From the NCBI GenBank assembly GCA_946413945.1, contig CAMKMR010000017.1, forward strand, positions 1-14,265: DNA of 14,265 nt, given 5' to 3'. The DNA is from an uncultured Lachnospiraceae bacterium. Its GTDB lineage: Bacteria; Bacillota; Clostridia; Lachnospirales; Lachnospiraceae. Numbering within the stretch: the first letter of the stretch is position 1; the number at the start of each line of letters is the position of its first letter. A model generated the notes under the pieces. The model made no database searches. It saw only the letters and a program-made list of their open reading frames with translations, and had not been told where the DNA came from. Shown here piece by piece: positions 6,625 through 13,320 of the stretch. Made by a program: the position numbers and the translations under genes.

Positions 6625-8538
6625 ATGAGATATGATAGATTAAAAAATAAAAGATTTTTATATGCTGTCTGTATCATCCTGATAGGTATAGTACTAAATT
6701 TCATTGGATTTCTGATAACAGAATCTGCGAATAATGCTTTTAGGTTAGAACTTATCGGGACTGTTTTTGCTGCGGCTTTTGGTGGCTATCTTCCAGGTAT
6801 TACTACAGGTTTTATAACCAATCTCTTATTGAGTCTTAAAGATTATAATCAGCTTTCTTATGGTTTTATCAATATTACAATAGCGTATTTTACAGTATTG
6901 CTTGTCCATAAAGGCCTATTTGATAAGCTTTGGAGGGTGTTTGTTGTGATTCCGGTTTTTAGTTTATATTCAGAATCACTTAATTTTCTCGTGGCTTTTT
7001 TATTTGGTGAGGTAAAAGGGAAATTTATCAATAATCTTTTATGGGACCTTTTTGGAAAAACAGTTATATTCTTACTTGCATATAGTTTGTTATTTCTATT
7101 TAAAGATAAAATATCAATAAAAGAAAGATATGTTAAATATATCAATAAGAATAAAAAATGCAGGATCATTTCCATCAGGGCAAAGATCGTGATGATCTTA
7201 ACAGGAATCTGTATCATTATCGCCCTGGCTATAAGTTTTGTGGCATATAGGCAGTTTAGAGACGAAGTGATAAAGGAACATATCAAGTTAGGACAGGGTG
7301 CCACTAATCTGATCATTAACAGGATCAATGTTGACAATATTGATAATTATATAAATAAAGGCCATGATGCGGATGGCTATGATCAGATGGAAAATTATCT
7401 TTATTCCTTAAAGAAGAATTATCCAGATATTCAATATATATATATTTACAGGATGTTAGAAGATGGAGTTCAGGTTGTATTTGACTTAGATACAGCGGAG
7501 TTTGAAGGCGATGAACCAGGAGATATGATCGATTATGAGGAGAGTATGTACGCCTTGAAAGACAGATTCTTAAGAGGTGAGGAGATTGAAGCTACTATAT
7601 CTGATGATGTCTATGGTTTTGTACTTTCAGTCTATTCGCCAATCTATAACAGGGCGGGACAGGTAAGCTGCTATGCCTGTGTGGATTTTTCTATGAATGT
7701 TTTAAATGTATCTATTGTGACGATGATCATCCGTATCATAACTATATTTATAGGTTTTATGCTTCAGGTTCTTGCAATTTGTATCAAGGTAATGGAAGAT
7801 AATATCATTCAGCCTGTAAATGCCATGGCTGACTGCCAGGAGAGCTTTGCATATGATAGTGAAGAAGAAAGAATAAAAAATATAAAGAAGATACAGAAGT
7901 TAAAGATAAATACAGGAGATGAAATAGAAAATCTTTATAATGCCATAATAAAGACAACGGAAGACAGTATGGGCTATGTTGAGAATCTTAAAAATGCTCA
8001 AAAAGAAGTTAAGGAGATGGAACAGAGAGTATCTGAGATAAGTGTTGAAGCTCATACAGATGCTCTTACCGGAGTCAATAATAAAATGGCATATCAGGAA
8101 ATGAGTGATTATCTGACAGATTGCATCAAAGAAGGAAATGCAGAGTTTGCGATTGGAATGATCGATCTGAATCATTTAAAAAAGATAAATGATATATTTG
8201 GGCATGAAAAAGGTGATCTTTATCTTAAAGGGACCTGTAAGATGATCTGTAAGATATATAAAAATACTCCGGTCTATAGGTTTGGAGGGGATGAATTTGT
8301 AGTTGTCCTTACTGGAAAGGCATATAAGCAAAGGAATGAAAAATGCCAGAAACTAAAGGAAGCTTTTATACAGTCCTCAATGGATCTTAACAGACCAGAG
8401 TGGGAAAGATATTCAGCAGCTATCGGAATTGCAGAATATGATCCGGATCAGGATAAAGATGCAGCGGATGTATTTAAAAGGGCCGATGAGCTTATGTATA
8501 AAGATAAGGTCGAGATGAAAGCAATCAGAATAGATTAA
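6625..8538 (+). CDS. Membrane diguanylate cyclase: multi-TM sensor, extracytoplasmic domain, GGDEF
   Basis: A 637-residue protein expected to make cyclic di-GMP from two GTP. Residues 1-160 form about five membrane helices, including LIGTVFAAAFGGYLPGITTG, resembling small membrane ligand-binding modules such as ECF S-components; this is a resemblance only. TM helices at about 186-207 and 362-386 bracket an extracytoplasmic region (208-360) of Cache-like size. A helical linker (395-475) leads to the GGDEF domain (about 476-637). That domain has DALTGVNN, metal residues Asp514 and Asp523 in MIDLNHLKKIND, and active-site FGGDEF at 553-558, so it looks active. The RxxD inhibitory site expected five residues before GGDEF is IYKN here, so product feedback at that site is probably absent. 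The ribosome site before ATG 6625 is weak. The metal sensor follows after 36 nt with no terminator, so the two may be co-transcribed. Confidence 0.93.
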   Translation: MRYDRLKNKRFLYAVCIILIGIVLNFIGFLITESANNAFRLELIGTVFAAAFGGYLPGITTGFITNLLLSLKDYNQLSYGFINITIAYFTVLLVHKGLFDKLWRVFVVIPVFSLYSESLNFLVAFLFGEVKGKFINNLLWDLFGKTVIFLLAYSLLFLFKDKISIKERYVKYINKNKKCRIISIRAKIVMILTGICIIIALAISFVAYRQFRDEVIKEHIKLGQGATNLIINRINVDNIDNYINKGHDADGYDQMENYLYSLKKNYPDIQYIYIYRMLEDGVQVVFDLDTAEFEGDEPGDMIDYEESMYALKDRFLRGEEIEATISDDVYGFVLSVYSPIYNRAGQVSCYACVDFSMNVLNVSIVTMIIRIITIFIGFMLQVLAICIKVMEDNIIQPVNAMADCQESFAYDSEEERIKNIKKIQKLKINTGDEIENLYNAIIKTTEDSMGYVENLKNAQKEVKEMEQRVSEISVEAHTDALTGVNNKMAYQEMSDYLTDCIKEGNAEFAIGMIDLNHLKKINDIFGHEKGDLYLKGTCKMICKIYKNTPVYRFGGDEFVVVLTGKAYKQRNEKCQKLKEAFIQSSMDLNRPEWERYSAAIGIAEYDPDQDKDAADVFKRADELMYKDKVEMKAIRID

Positions 8539-8574
8539 AAATAGAGTGAAAGAAAAAGCAGGAGGCGAAGGGCT

Positions 8575-8898
8575 TTGAATACTAATGACGATAAAAAAAT
8601 GGAAGAATCCGATAAAAGCCTGGTGCATGGTCATTACCATTCACCGGAGCATAAGAAGAAAATGCTTAATAGAATGTCGAAGGCTATAGGACATTTGCAG
8701 AAGGTAAAGAATATGATGGAAGAGGATGAAGATTGTGCTGATATATTAACTCAGCTTAGTGCAGTTGAATCTGCTCTTCATAGTCTTGGAAAAGAGATAA
8801 TAAATGAACATATGACTCATTGTATAGTACATGCCATAGAAGATGGTGATACAAAAGCAGTCGAAGAATTCCAAAAAGCGATTAAAAAATATCTTTAA
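8575..8898 (+). CDS. CsoR/RcnR/InrS-family metal-sensing repressor, nickel-type ligand set
   Basis: A 107-residue all-helical repressor of the DUF156 family. It reads from a TTG start (8575-8577) with GGAGG 9 nt upstream; the first ATG (8599) has no ribosome site. Cys54 (DEDCADILTQLSAV), His79 and Cys83 (NEHMTHCIVH) keep the family spacing of +25 and +29. A histidine exactly 32 residues before Cys54 (His22, in HGHYHSPEH) completes His-Cys-His-Cys. That is the pattern of InrS, the Synechocystis nickel sensor (His21-Cys53-His78-Cys82), and differs from copper CsoR, which lacks the first His. The N-terminus carries four histidines (18, 20, 22, 26). It precedes the nickel ECF transporter, so it probably represses that operon, or an exporter elsewhere, in response to Ni(II). 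Metal specificity is inferred from ligands and neighbours. Confidence 0.9.
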   Translation: MNTNDDKKMEESDKSLVHGHYHSPEHKKKMLNRMSKAIGHLQKVKNMMEEDEDCADILTQLSAVESALHSLGKEIINEHMTHCIVHAIEDGDTKAVEEFQKAIKKYL

Positions 8899-8909
8899 TA
8901 ATAAAAGGA

Positions 8910-8948
8910 ACCCCCACCCCCGCTTGTGGGGGTATTTTTATTTTATTA
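8910..8948 (+). terminator. Rho-independent terminator after the metal sensor
   Basis: A perfect 8-bp stem (ACCCCCAC 8910-8917 with GTGGGGGT 8926-8933) and an 8-nt loop are followed by ATTTTTATTTTATT, only 11 nt after the stop codon. It separates the sensor transcript from nikMN, or attenuates read-through. A second C5 tract in the loop (8917-8921) can also pair with the G5 tract. G/C tracts of this kind are also the core of CsoR/RcnR-type operators. Confidence 0.8.
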
Positions 8949-8980
8949 ATATTTATCTGTCGAAACGTATTTTATGAAGC

Positions 8981-9064
8981 CATTTGAAATGAGAAATACA
9001 AGAGATGGAAAATGCGAAAATCATTTTGAATGAGGAATACGAAAATTGTGAAAAATGGGAAAAG
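8981..9064. repeat. Imperfect tandem repeat of about 41 bp upstream of nikMN
   Basis: Unit 1 (8981-9021) and unit 2 (from 9022) begin with CATTTGAAATGAGAAATAC and CATTTTGAATGAGGAATAC, 16 of 19 bases identical. Both continue into similar purine-rich sequence ending TGSGAAAA. The 41-bp period is close to four helical turns. The repeat fills the gap between the terminator and the nikMN ribosome site. It may be a regulator site or a decayed duplication; I could not place a convincing promoter within it. Confidence 0.55.
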
Positions 9065-9075
9065 AGGTAGGATAA

Positions 9076-10104
9076 ATGCATATTCCTGAGAATTATCTAT
9101 CCCCAGCAACCTGCGGGATAATGGCTGCTGCAATGGTTCCGGTATGGACTCACGCAGTAAGAAAAGTTAATAAAGAATTACCAAAGGAGAAAATTCCATA
9201 CATTGGCGTGGGAGCGGCATTTTCGTTCCTTGGAATGATGTTTAATGTGCCGCTTGTTGGTGGAACAACCGGTCATGCAGTTGGAGGTACTCTTATAGCG
9301 CTTTTATTTGGACCAAATGCTGCCTGTCTTGCGGTTTCTATTGCACTTCTTATTCAGGCATTGTTATTTGGTGATGGTGGAATACTAGCCTTTGGAGCTA
9401 ATTGCTTTAATATGGCTTTTGTGCTTCCATTTGTAGGATACGGAATTTATAGACTTATCACAAAAAATAAGGAAAGTTCGGGACTTAAGATAACAGCTGC
9501 TGCGGTGGCTTCTTATATTGCTTTAAATCTTGCAGCTCTTTGTGCAGCTATAGAATTTGGCATTCAGCCACTTCTCTTTAAGGATGAGATGGGTCAGGCA
9601 ATTTATTGCCCGTATGACCTTTCAATTTCAATCCCTGCTATGATGATACCTCATCTTCTTGTGGCGGGCTTTGTGGAAGCAATATTTACAGTTGCCATTT
9701 TTGCTTTTGTAAAAAAGACTTCTCCAGATCTTATATTTGAAAATATTGAAAAAGAGAATGAAAAAAAGAAGAAACATATACCAGTATTTGCGTTAGTTGC
9801 TTTTCTCATTGCTGCTACACCACTTGGACTTCTTGCAACAGGAACAGCGTGGGGTGAATGGGGCAGTGATGAAATAGCAGAAATCGTTACAAATGGTAAT
9901 AAGTTAGGTTATACTCCATCAGGCCTTCTGTCAGGATGGTCGCTTGAGTCGGTGATGCCAGATTATACTTTAAATGGCGTCAATGAAACTGTGGCATACA
10001 TTCTGTCAGCGGTTATAGGAGTAGCTATACTTATCATATTCTTTAAATTATTATCTATACCAATGAGAGGTAAAAAAATTAATGCTTCCGGAGTGGATGA
10101 ATAA
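9076..10104 (+). CDS. nikM: ECF nickel transporter substrate-binding membrane component NikMN (CbiM family)
   Basis: A 342-residue S-component that binds Ni(II) (or Co(II)) for import. It opens MHIPENYLSPATCG, the NikM form of the family N-terminus (cobalt CbiM proteins more often start MHIMEGFLP). The metal ligands known from the NikM2 structure, the Met1 amino group, His2 and His67 (GGTTGHAVGG), are all at their expected positions, which fixes the start at ATG 9076 (ribosome site AGAGG, 9064-9068). Membrane helices span about 10-215, with GDGGILAFGANCFNMAF near 95-115. A charged linker (about 216-232) leads to a C-terminal NikN/PDGLE-like part (helix 235-252, ATPLGLLATGTAWGEWG, outer loop, last helix 302-325), so M and N are fused. 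nikQ and nikO follow. Confidence 0.93.
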   Translation: MHIPENYLSPATCGIMAAAMVPVWTHAVRKVNKELPKEKIPYIGVGAAFSFLGMMFNVPLVGGTTGHAVGGTLIALLFGPNAACLAVSIALLIQALLFGDGGILAFGANCFNMAFVLPFVGYGIYRLITKNKESSGLKITAAAVASYIALNLAALCAAIEFGIQPLLFKDEMGQAIYCPYDLSISIPAMMIPHLLVAGFVEAIFTVAIFAFVKKTSPDLIFENIEKENEKKKKHIPVFALVAFLIAATPLGLLATGTAWGEWGSDEIAEIVTNGNKLGYTPSGLLSGWSLESVMPDYTLNGVNETVAYILSAVIGVAILIIFFKLLSIPMRGKKINASGVDE

Positions 10105-10115
10105 TAAAGATGAAT

Positions 10116-10150
10116 ATATGCCGCTTAAAGATGGCGGCATATTTATTTTA
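10116..10150 (+). terminator. Hairpin with U-rich tail between nikMN and nikQ (attenuator-like)
   Basis: A perfect 9-bp inverted repeat (ATATGCCGC 10116-10124, GCGGCATAT 10134-10142) with a 9-nt loop starts 12 nt after the nikMN stop and is followed by TTATTTTA. It looks like a weak intrinsic terminator or a processing/stability element that would lower nikQO relative to nikMN. It falls inside the extra N-terminal codons of the longer nikQ reading, which argues that those codons are not translated. Confidence 0.6.
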
Positions 10151-10177
10151 AAAACAATTAGATCATTAGGAAAAGTA

Positions 10178-10792
10178 ATGTCAAGAATACGGATCCAGAA
10201 AGGGCATGAAAAAGAAAAACACCTGCCTTCTTTATTTAAGTTATTTCTTACATTTGCTATAATAATACTTATTTCAATAGTTAAAGAAAAGATGGTCATT
10301 ATGGCAGTGATGGCGGGAGTACTTATTTATCTTGCCAGCTGGCCAGCTATGGATATCTGGAACATTTTAAAGGCAGGACTTATGGCGGCATTTTTAACAG
10401 GAATCTTTCTTAGTGCTGCTATCTGTTTATGGCCAGAGGGACTTATCAATTATATGATGTTGATCTTAAAAGTGTTTTTAAGTGTCATCTGTCTTAGTAT
10501 CTTCAATCATACAACTCAGTGGAATCATATAACCAGGGATTTAAGAAGGATACATGTTCCGGGAGTGGTCATCTTTATACTAGATATTACGCTGAAATAT
10601 ATAGTGCTGTTTGGTCGGCTCATAACTGATCTTCTGACTTCTTTGCAGCTTCGCTCTGTGGGGAAAAACAATAAAAAATATAATTCCATAGGCGGAATCA
10701 TGGGAGTAACATTTATCAGAGGAGCAGAGATGAATAAGCAGATGTATGAAGCTATGTTGTGTAGAGGTTTTTCTGATGATTATGAGATCTGA
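10178..10792 (+). CDS. nikQ: ECF transporter transmembrane (T) component NikQ (CbiQ family)
   Basis: A 204-residue integral membrane protein linking the S-component to the ATPase. I place the start at ATG 10178, which has AGGA 6 nt upstream. The frame is open from 10082, but that would add 32 residues encoded by the end of nikMN and a hairpin, without a good ribosome site. Membrane segments lie at about residues 18-35, 38-55, 65-85 and 92-110, with a further one near 130-150. The two cytoplasmic coupling segments typical of T-components are recognisable as LQLRSVGK and, near the C-terminus, MYEAMLCRGFSDD (family: A-x-x-x-RG-F). It is somewhat shorter than usual CbiQ (225-265 aa) and divergent at the N-terminus. 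The stop is 1 nt before the nikO ATG, so the two are surely co-translated. Confidence 0.85.
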   Translation: MSRIRIQKGHEKEKHLPSLFKLFLTFAIIILISIVKEKMVIMAVMAGVLIYLASWPAMDIWNILKAGLMAAFLTGIFLSAAICLWPEGLINYMMLILKVFLSVICLSIFNHTTQWNHITRDLRRIHVPGVVIFILDITLKYIVLFGRLITDLLTSLQLRSVGKNNKKYNSIGGIMGVTFIRGAEMNKQMYEAMLCRGFSDDYEI

Positions 10793-10793
10793 T

Positions 10794-11453
10794 ATGAATA
10801 TTATAGAAGTTAAGGGTGCAGGTTTTAGTTATGCTGAAGCCGGGCACCCTGTTTTTAGTGATGTCAATTTAAGCGTCTGTGAGGGGGAGTGCGTACTTAT
10901 AGAAGGGGAAAATGGCTCTGGCAAAACTACTCTTTTCAGGATATTAAATGGTCTGTCCTTTTTAGACAAGGGAAGCTATAAATTTGATGGAGAAGAAATA
11001 AACAGAAACTATCTAAAGGATAATAAAAGAGCCAAGTTATTTCATAAGAGAATCGCATATCTTTTTCAGAATGTGGACGTGATGCTCTTTAATCAGAGTG
11101 TTTATGATGAAGTTGCCTTTGGACCAAGACAGATGGGCTTAAGTGATAAAGAAGTTAATGAAAGGGTAAAAGACTGCCTTAAGATTTTTGATATTGAAGA
11201 TTTGAAAGACAAGGCTCCTTATCATCTTTCAGGTGGACAAAAGAAAAAGGTAGCATTTGCATCTATTCTTTCACTTAATCCGGAACTGATCATATTAGAT
11301 GAACCGGAAGCAGGGCTTGATAAGGTTTCGAGAGAGAAGATGATAGAACTTTTACTGGATCTAAAAAAAGCAAAAAAAACGCTCATAATCGCAAGCCATG
11401 ATGAAGAAATTAAGAAAAGACTTAATAGCAAAATTTTTAAACTTGGATTATAA
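10794..11453 (+). CDS. nikO: ECF transporter ATPase NikO (CbiO family)
   Basis: A 219-residue ABC ATPase that powers the nickel transporter. The chosen ATG at 10794 lies 1 nt after the nikQ stop and gives the usual opening MNIIEVKGAGFSY; longer readings from 10746 or 10782 run within nikQ in another frame. Motifs: Walker A GENGSGKTT (38-46), Q-loop Gln92 in YLFQNVDVMLF, signature LSGGQKKKVAFA (145-156), Walker B LIILDEPEAGLD (165-176, Glu170) and switch His202 in IASHDEE. It is shorter than many CbiO proteins (270-280 aa) because the C-terminal extension is missing. The segment DVMLFNQSVYDEVAFGPRQMG is typical of ECF ATPases. No clear terminator follows. Confidence 0.94.
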   Translation: MNIIEVKGAGFSYAEAGHPVFSDVNLSVCEGECVLIEGENGSGKTTLFRILNGLSFLDKGSYKFDGEEINRNYLKDNKRAKLFHKRIAYLFQNVDVMLFNQSVYDEVAFGPRQMGLSDKEVNERVKDCLKIFDIEDLKDKAPYHLSGGQKKKVAFASILSLNPELIILDEPEAGLDKVSREKMIELLLDLKKAKKTLIIASHDEEIKKRLNSKIFKLGL

Positions 11454-11559
11454 TCATTTTTAGGTTAAAAAACATAAGTTATAAGGTGAAAGCCCTCTTC
11501 ATATAAAAAAGAAACAGGGACTTAACTTTGACAATTAATTAATTTAAAAAGAGGTTTTT
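11454..11559 (+). promoter_or_regulatory. queC leader with competing hairpins and an anti-Shine-Dalgarno
   Basis: This 106-nt leader has a nested inverted repeat: outer arms AAGTTA (11476-11481) and TAACTT (11523-11528), inner arms CCCT (11493-11496) and AGGG (11516-11519). CCTCTT (11494-11499) is also an exact complement of the queC ribosome site region AAGAGG (11549-11554). Forming the inner stem would free the ribosome site and breaking it would let it be masked. This is the logic of a translational riboswitch, and queC is a frequent target of preQ1 riboswitches. The sequence does not match the preQ1-I or preQ1-II consensus as I know them, so ligand and class are open. Confidence 0.4.
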
Positions 11560-12246
11560 ATGAAAGCATTAGTATTATCAAGCGGCGGTGTTGATTCGAC
11601 AACAGCACTTGCTTTAGCTATCAGTAGATTTGGAAAAGAAAATGTTATTGCGCTCTCGGTTTCATATGGACAGAAGCATGATAAAGAAATTGAGGCTGCA
11701 AAAGCAGTGGCAGCATATTATGGAGTTGAACAGATCTTTCTTGATCTTAGCAAGATTTTTGAATATAGTAATTGTTCTTTACTTAAACAGTCAACAGAAG
11801 AAATCCCAGAAGAAAGTTATGTAGAACAGATAAAAGAAACGAAGGGGGAAAAGCCTGTAAGCACCTATGTACCATTTAGAAATGGACTTTTCCTCTCAAC
11901 AGCAGCAAGTATCGCTTTAAGTAGAGACTGTAGTGTGATCTATTATGGCGCCCATGCAGATGATTCGGCAGGATTTGCTTACCCTGACTGTTCTCCTGTA
12001 TTTAATAAAGCTATGAGTGATGCTATTTACGAAGGCTCAGGCCATCAGTTAAAGATAGAAGCACCATTTATAGGGATTAATAAGGCTGGAGTTGTTAAGA
12101 TGGGACTTGAACTAAATGTTCCATATGAACTGACCTGGTCATGCTATGAGGGCGGAGATGTCCCATGTGGCAAGTGTGGAACATGTATCGACAGAGCAGC
12201 GGCATTTGCAGCAAATGGAGTAGTGGATCCGGCTTTAAAAAAATAA
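11560..12246 (+). CDS. queC: 7-cyano-7-deazaguanine synthase QueC
   Basis: A 228-residue ATP-dependent enzyme that converts 7-carboxy-7-deazaguanine and ammonia to preQ0 in the queuosine (tRNA wobble base) pathway. The PP-loop LSSGGVDSTTAL is at 6-17, SVSYGQKHDKE near 33-43, and the conserved STYVPFRNGLFLS and YYGAHADD follow. The zinc site is complete: Cys195, Cys203, Cys206 and Cys209 (SCYEGGDVPCGKCGTC). Length is normal. The start is ATG 11560 with GAGG 5 nt upstream. The usual partners queD, queE and queF are not in the window, so queC stands alone here. The next gene begins 18 nt after its stop without a terminator. Confidence 0.97.
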   Translation: MKALVLSSGGVDSTTALALAISRFGKENVIALSVSYGQKHDKEIEAAKAVAAYYGVEQIFLDLSKIFEYSNCSLLKQSTEEIPEESYVEQIKETKGEKPVSTYVPFRNGLFLSTAASIALSRDCSVIYYGAHADDSAGFAYPDCSPVFNKAMSDAIYEGSGHQLKIEAPFIGINKAGVVKMGLELNVPYELTWSCYEGGDVPCGKCGTCIDRAAAFAANGVVDPALKK

Positions 12247-12264
12247 AATCAGGATAAAAAAGTA

Positions 12265-13320
12265 ATGAAAAATGAAGCGACAAATAAAGAAGCAATAGAA
12301 GAAAAAAAAGAGACAGAAGGTAATATAAATAATAAGAGATATATTGCCATTATAATCAGCCTTCTTTTACTCTGCATACTTCTTACCCTTTCAAGAGTTT
12401 TGCTGGCTGGAAAGGCAATGAGCGAAAACAAGAAGAAAGACGATTATATAAAAAGATATGCTTTTGTAATAGAAAATATTTCAGATGAATATATGCTGAA
12501 AGTCTACGAAGCTGCAAAGGAAAAAGCAAAACAGGATGGCATATATGTAGAACTTATAGGTGAAAAATTACGAGGTAATTATTCGCTTTTAGATTATCTT
12601 AGTATTGCGATAGCTTCAAAACCGGATGGGATAATCCTCGAGGGGAATGACTCTTTAGAAATGAGGAGAATGATAAAACAGGCCGATGATGAAGGAATAC
12701 CTGTAGTCTGTGTAATGTCAGATTCCATAAGCAGTAAGAGAAAAAGCTTTATCGGTCCAAATTATTACGATCTGGGTAAGTTATATGGTTCTGAGATATA
12801 TGATATAAACAGATCAAAGGATCAGAAGTGTGTGATCAAGATGCTGGGCAGAGACACGATGCCGGAGAACAATAAGAATAATATCTTTCAGGGAACTCAG
12901 ATGCAGCTTAATTCTATAGTAGGAGACTATCAACTCGATATATTAACAGTAAGTTCCGAAAGTGTTCTCGCAATGGAAGAGGATATAAGAACACTTATTT
13001 ATAATGATGAAGATGAAACAAATATTTATATATCCCTTGATCCAGAGATAACTAAATACGTTTATCAGGCCCTGATAGATTATAATAAGATGTCAAAGGT
13101 TGATTTTATAGGTTATTACACTACTAATAATGTCCTGCAAGGCATAAAAAATGGAACGCTGGATTCAACTATCACTTTGGAGCCGGCGGCTTTAGGGATT
13201 ACCAGTGTAGATGCCATTTCAGAATATCTGCAAAACGGTTTTGTAAGTTTTTACCTGCCTATAGAAACTAAATTAATAAGCAAAGAAAATATAGATGAGT
13301 ATTTAAAAGATGCTGAATAG
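12265..13320 (+). CDS. Membrane-anchored periplasmic-binding-protein-like (PBP1/sugar type) sensor subunit
   Basis: A 351-residue protein. A lysine/glutamate-rich cytoplasmic N-terminus (1-24) and one membrane helix (about 25-48) are followed by a periplasmic-binding-protein type 1 domain (about 63-345) related to the RbsB/LacI-type sugar binders: RYAFVIENISDEYMLKVYEAAKEKA, KPDGIILEGND, IPVVCVMSDS, SFIGPNYYDLGKLYG and the late TITLEPAALGITSVDAI. There is no lipobox after the helix, so it is an uncleaved anchor rather than a lipoprotein. Its gene overlaps the following sensor kinase by 11 nt, and no transporter gene is adjacent. It probably presents a sugar or similar ligand to that kinase, an arrangement common in Lachnospiraceae. 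The ligand is unknown. Confidence 0.85.
   Translation: MKNEATNKEAIEEKKETEGNINNKRYIAIIISLLLLCILLTLSRVLLAGKAMSENKKKDDYIKRYAFVIENISDEYMLKVYEAAKEKAKQDGIYVELIGEKLRGNYSLLDYLSIAIASKPDGIILEGNDSLEMRRMIKQADDEGIPVVCVMSDSISSKRKSFIGPNYYDLGKLYGSEIYDINRSKDQKCVIKMLGRDTMPENNKNNIFQGTQMQLNSIVGDYQLDILTVSSESVLAMEEDIRTLIYNDEDETNIYISLDPEITKYVYQALIDYNKMSKVDFIGYYTTNNVLQGIKNGTLDSTITLEPAALGITSVDAISEYLQNGFVSFYLPIETKLISKENIDEYLKDAE

Noticed and set aside
6858..7337. Antisense ORF of 159 codons inside the cyclase gene, and similar long ORFs opposite other genes
   Set aside because: They are shadows of well-supported genes, with no family motifs and no ribosome sites.
8899..9075. NiCo or cobalamin riboswitch upstream of nikMN
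   Set aside because: After the terminator the region is AT-rich and lacks the conserved G/C-rich helices and junctions of those classes.
10082..10177. Upstream starts for nikQ (10082, 10097, 10118)
   Set aside because: They overlap nikMN or cross a perfect hairpin and lack good ribosome spacing, while ATG 10178 has AGGA at proper distance.
10746..10793. Upstream starts for nikO (10746, 10782)
   Set aside because: They lie within the nikQ coding sequence and add residues not found in the CbiO family.
11528..11556. TTGACA at 11528-11533 as a queC promoter
   Set aside because: A -10 at normal spacing would fall on the ribosome site, and no TATAAT-like hexamer is there.
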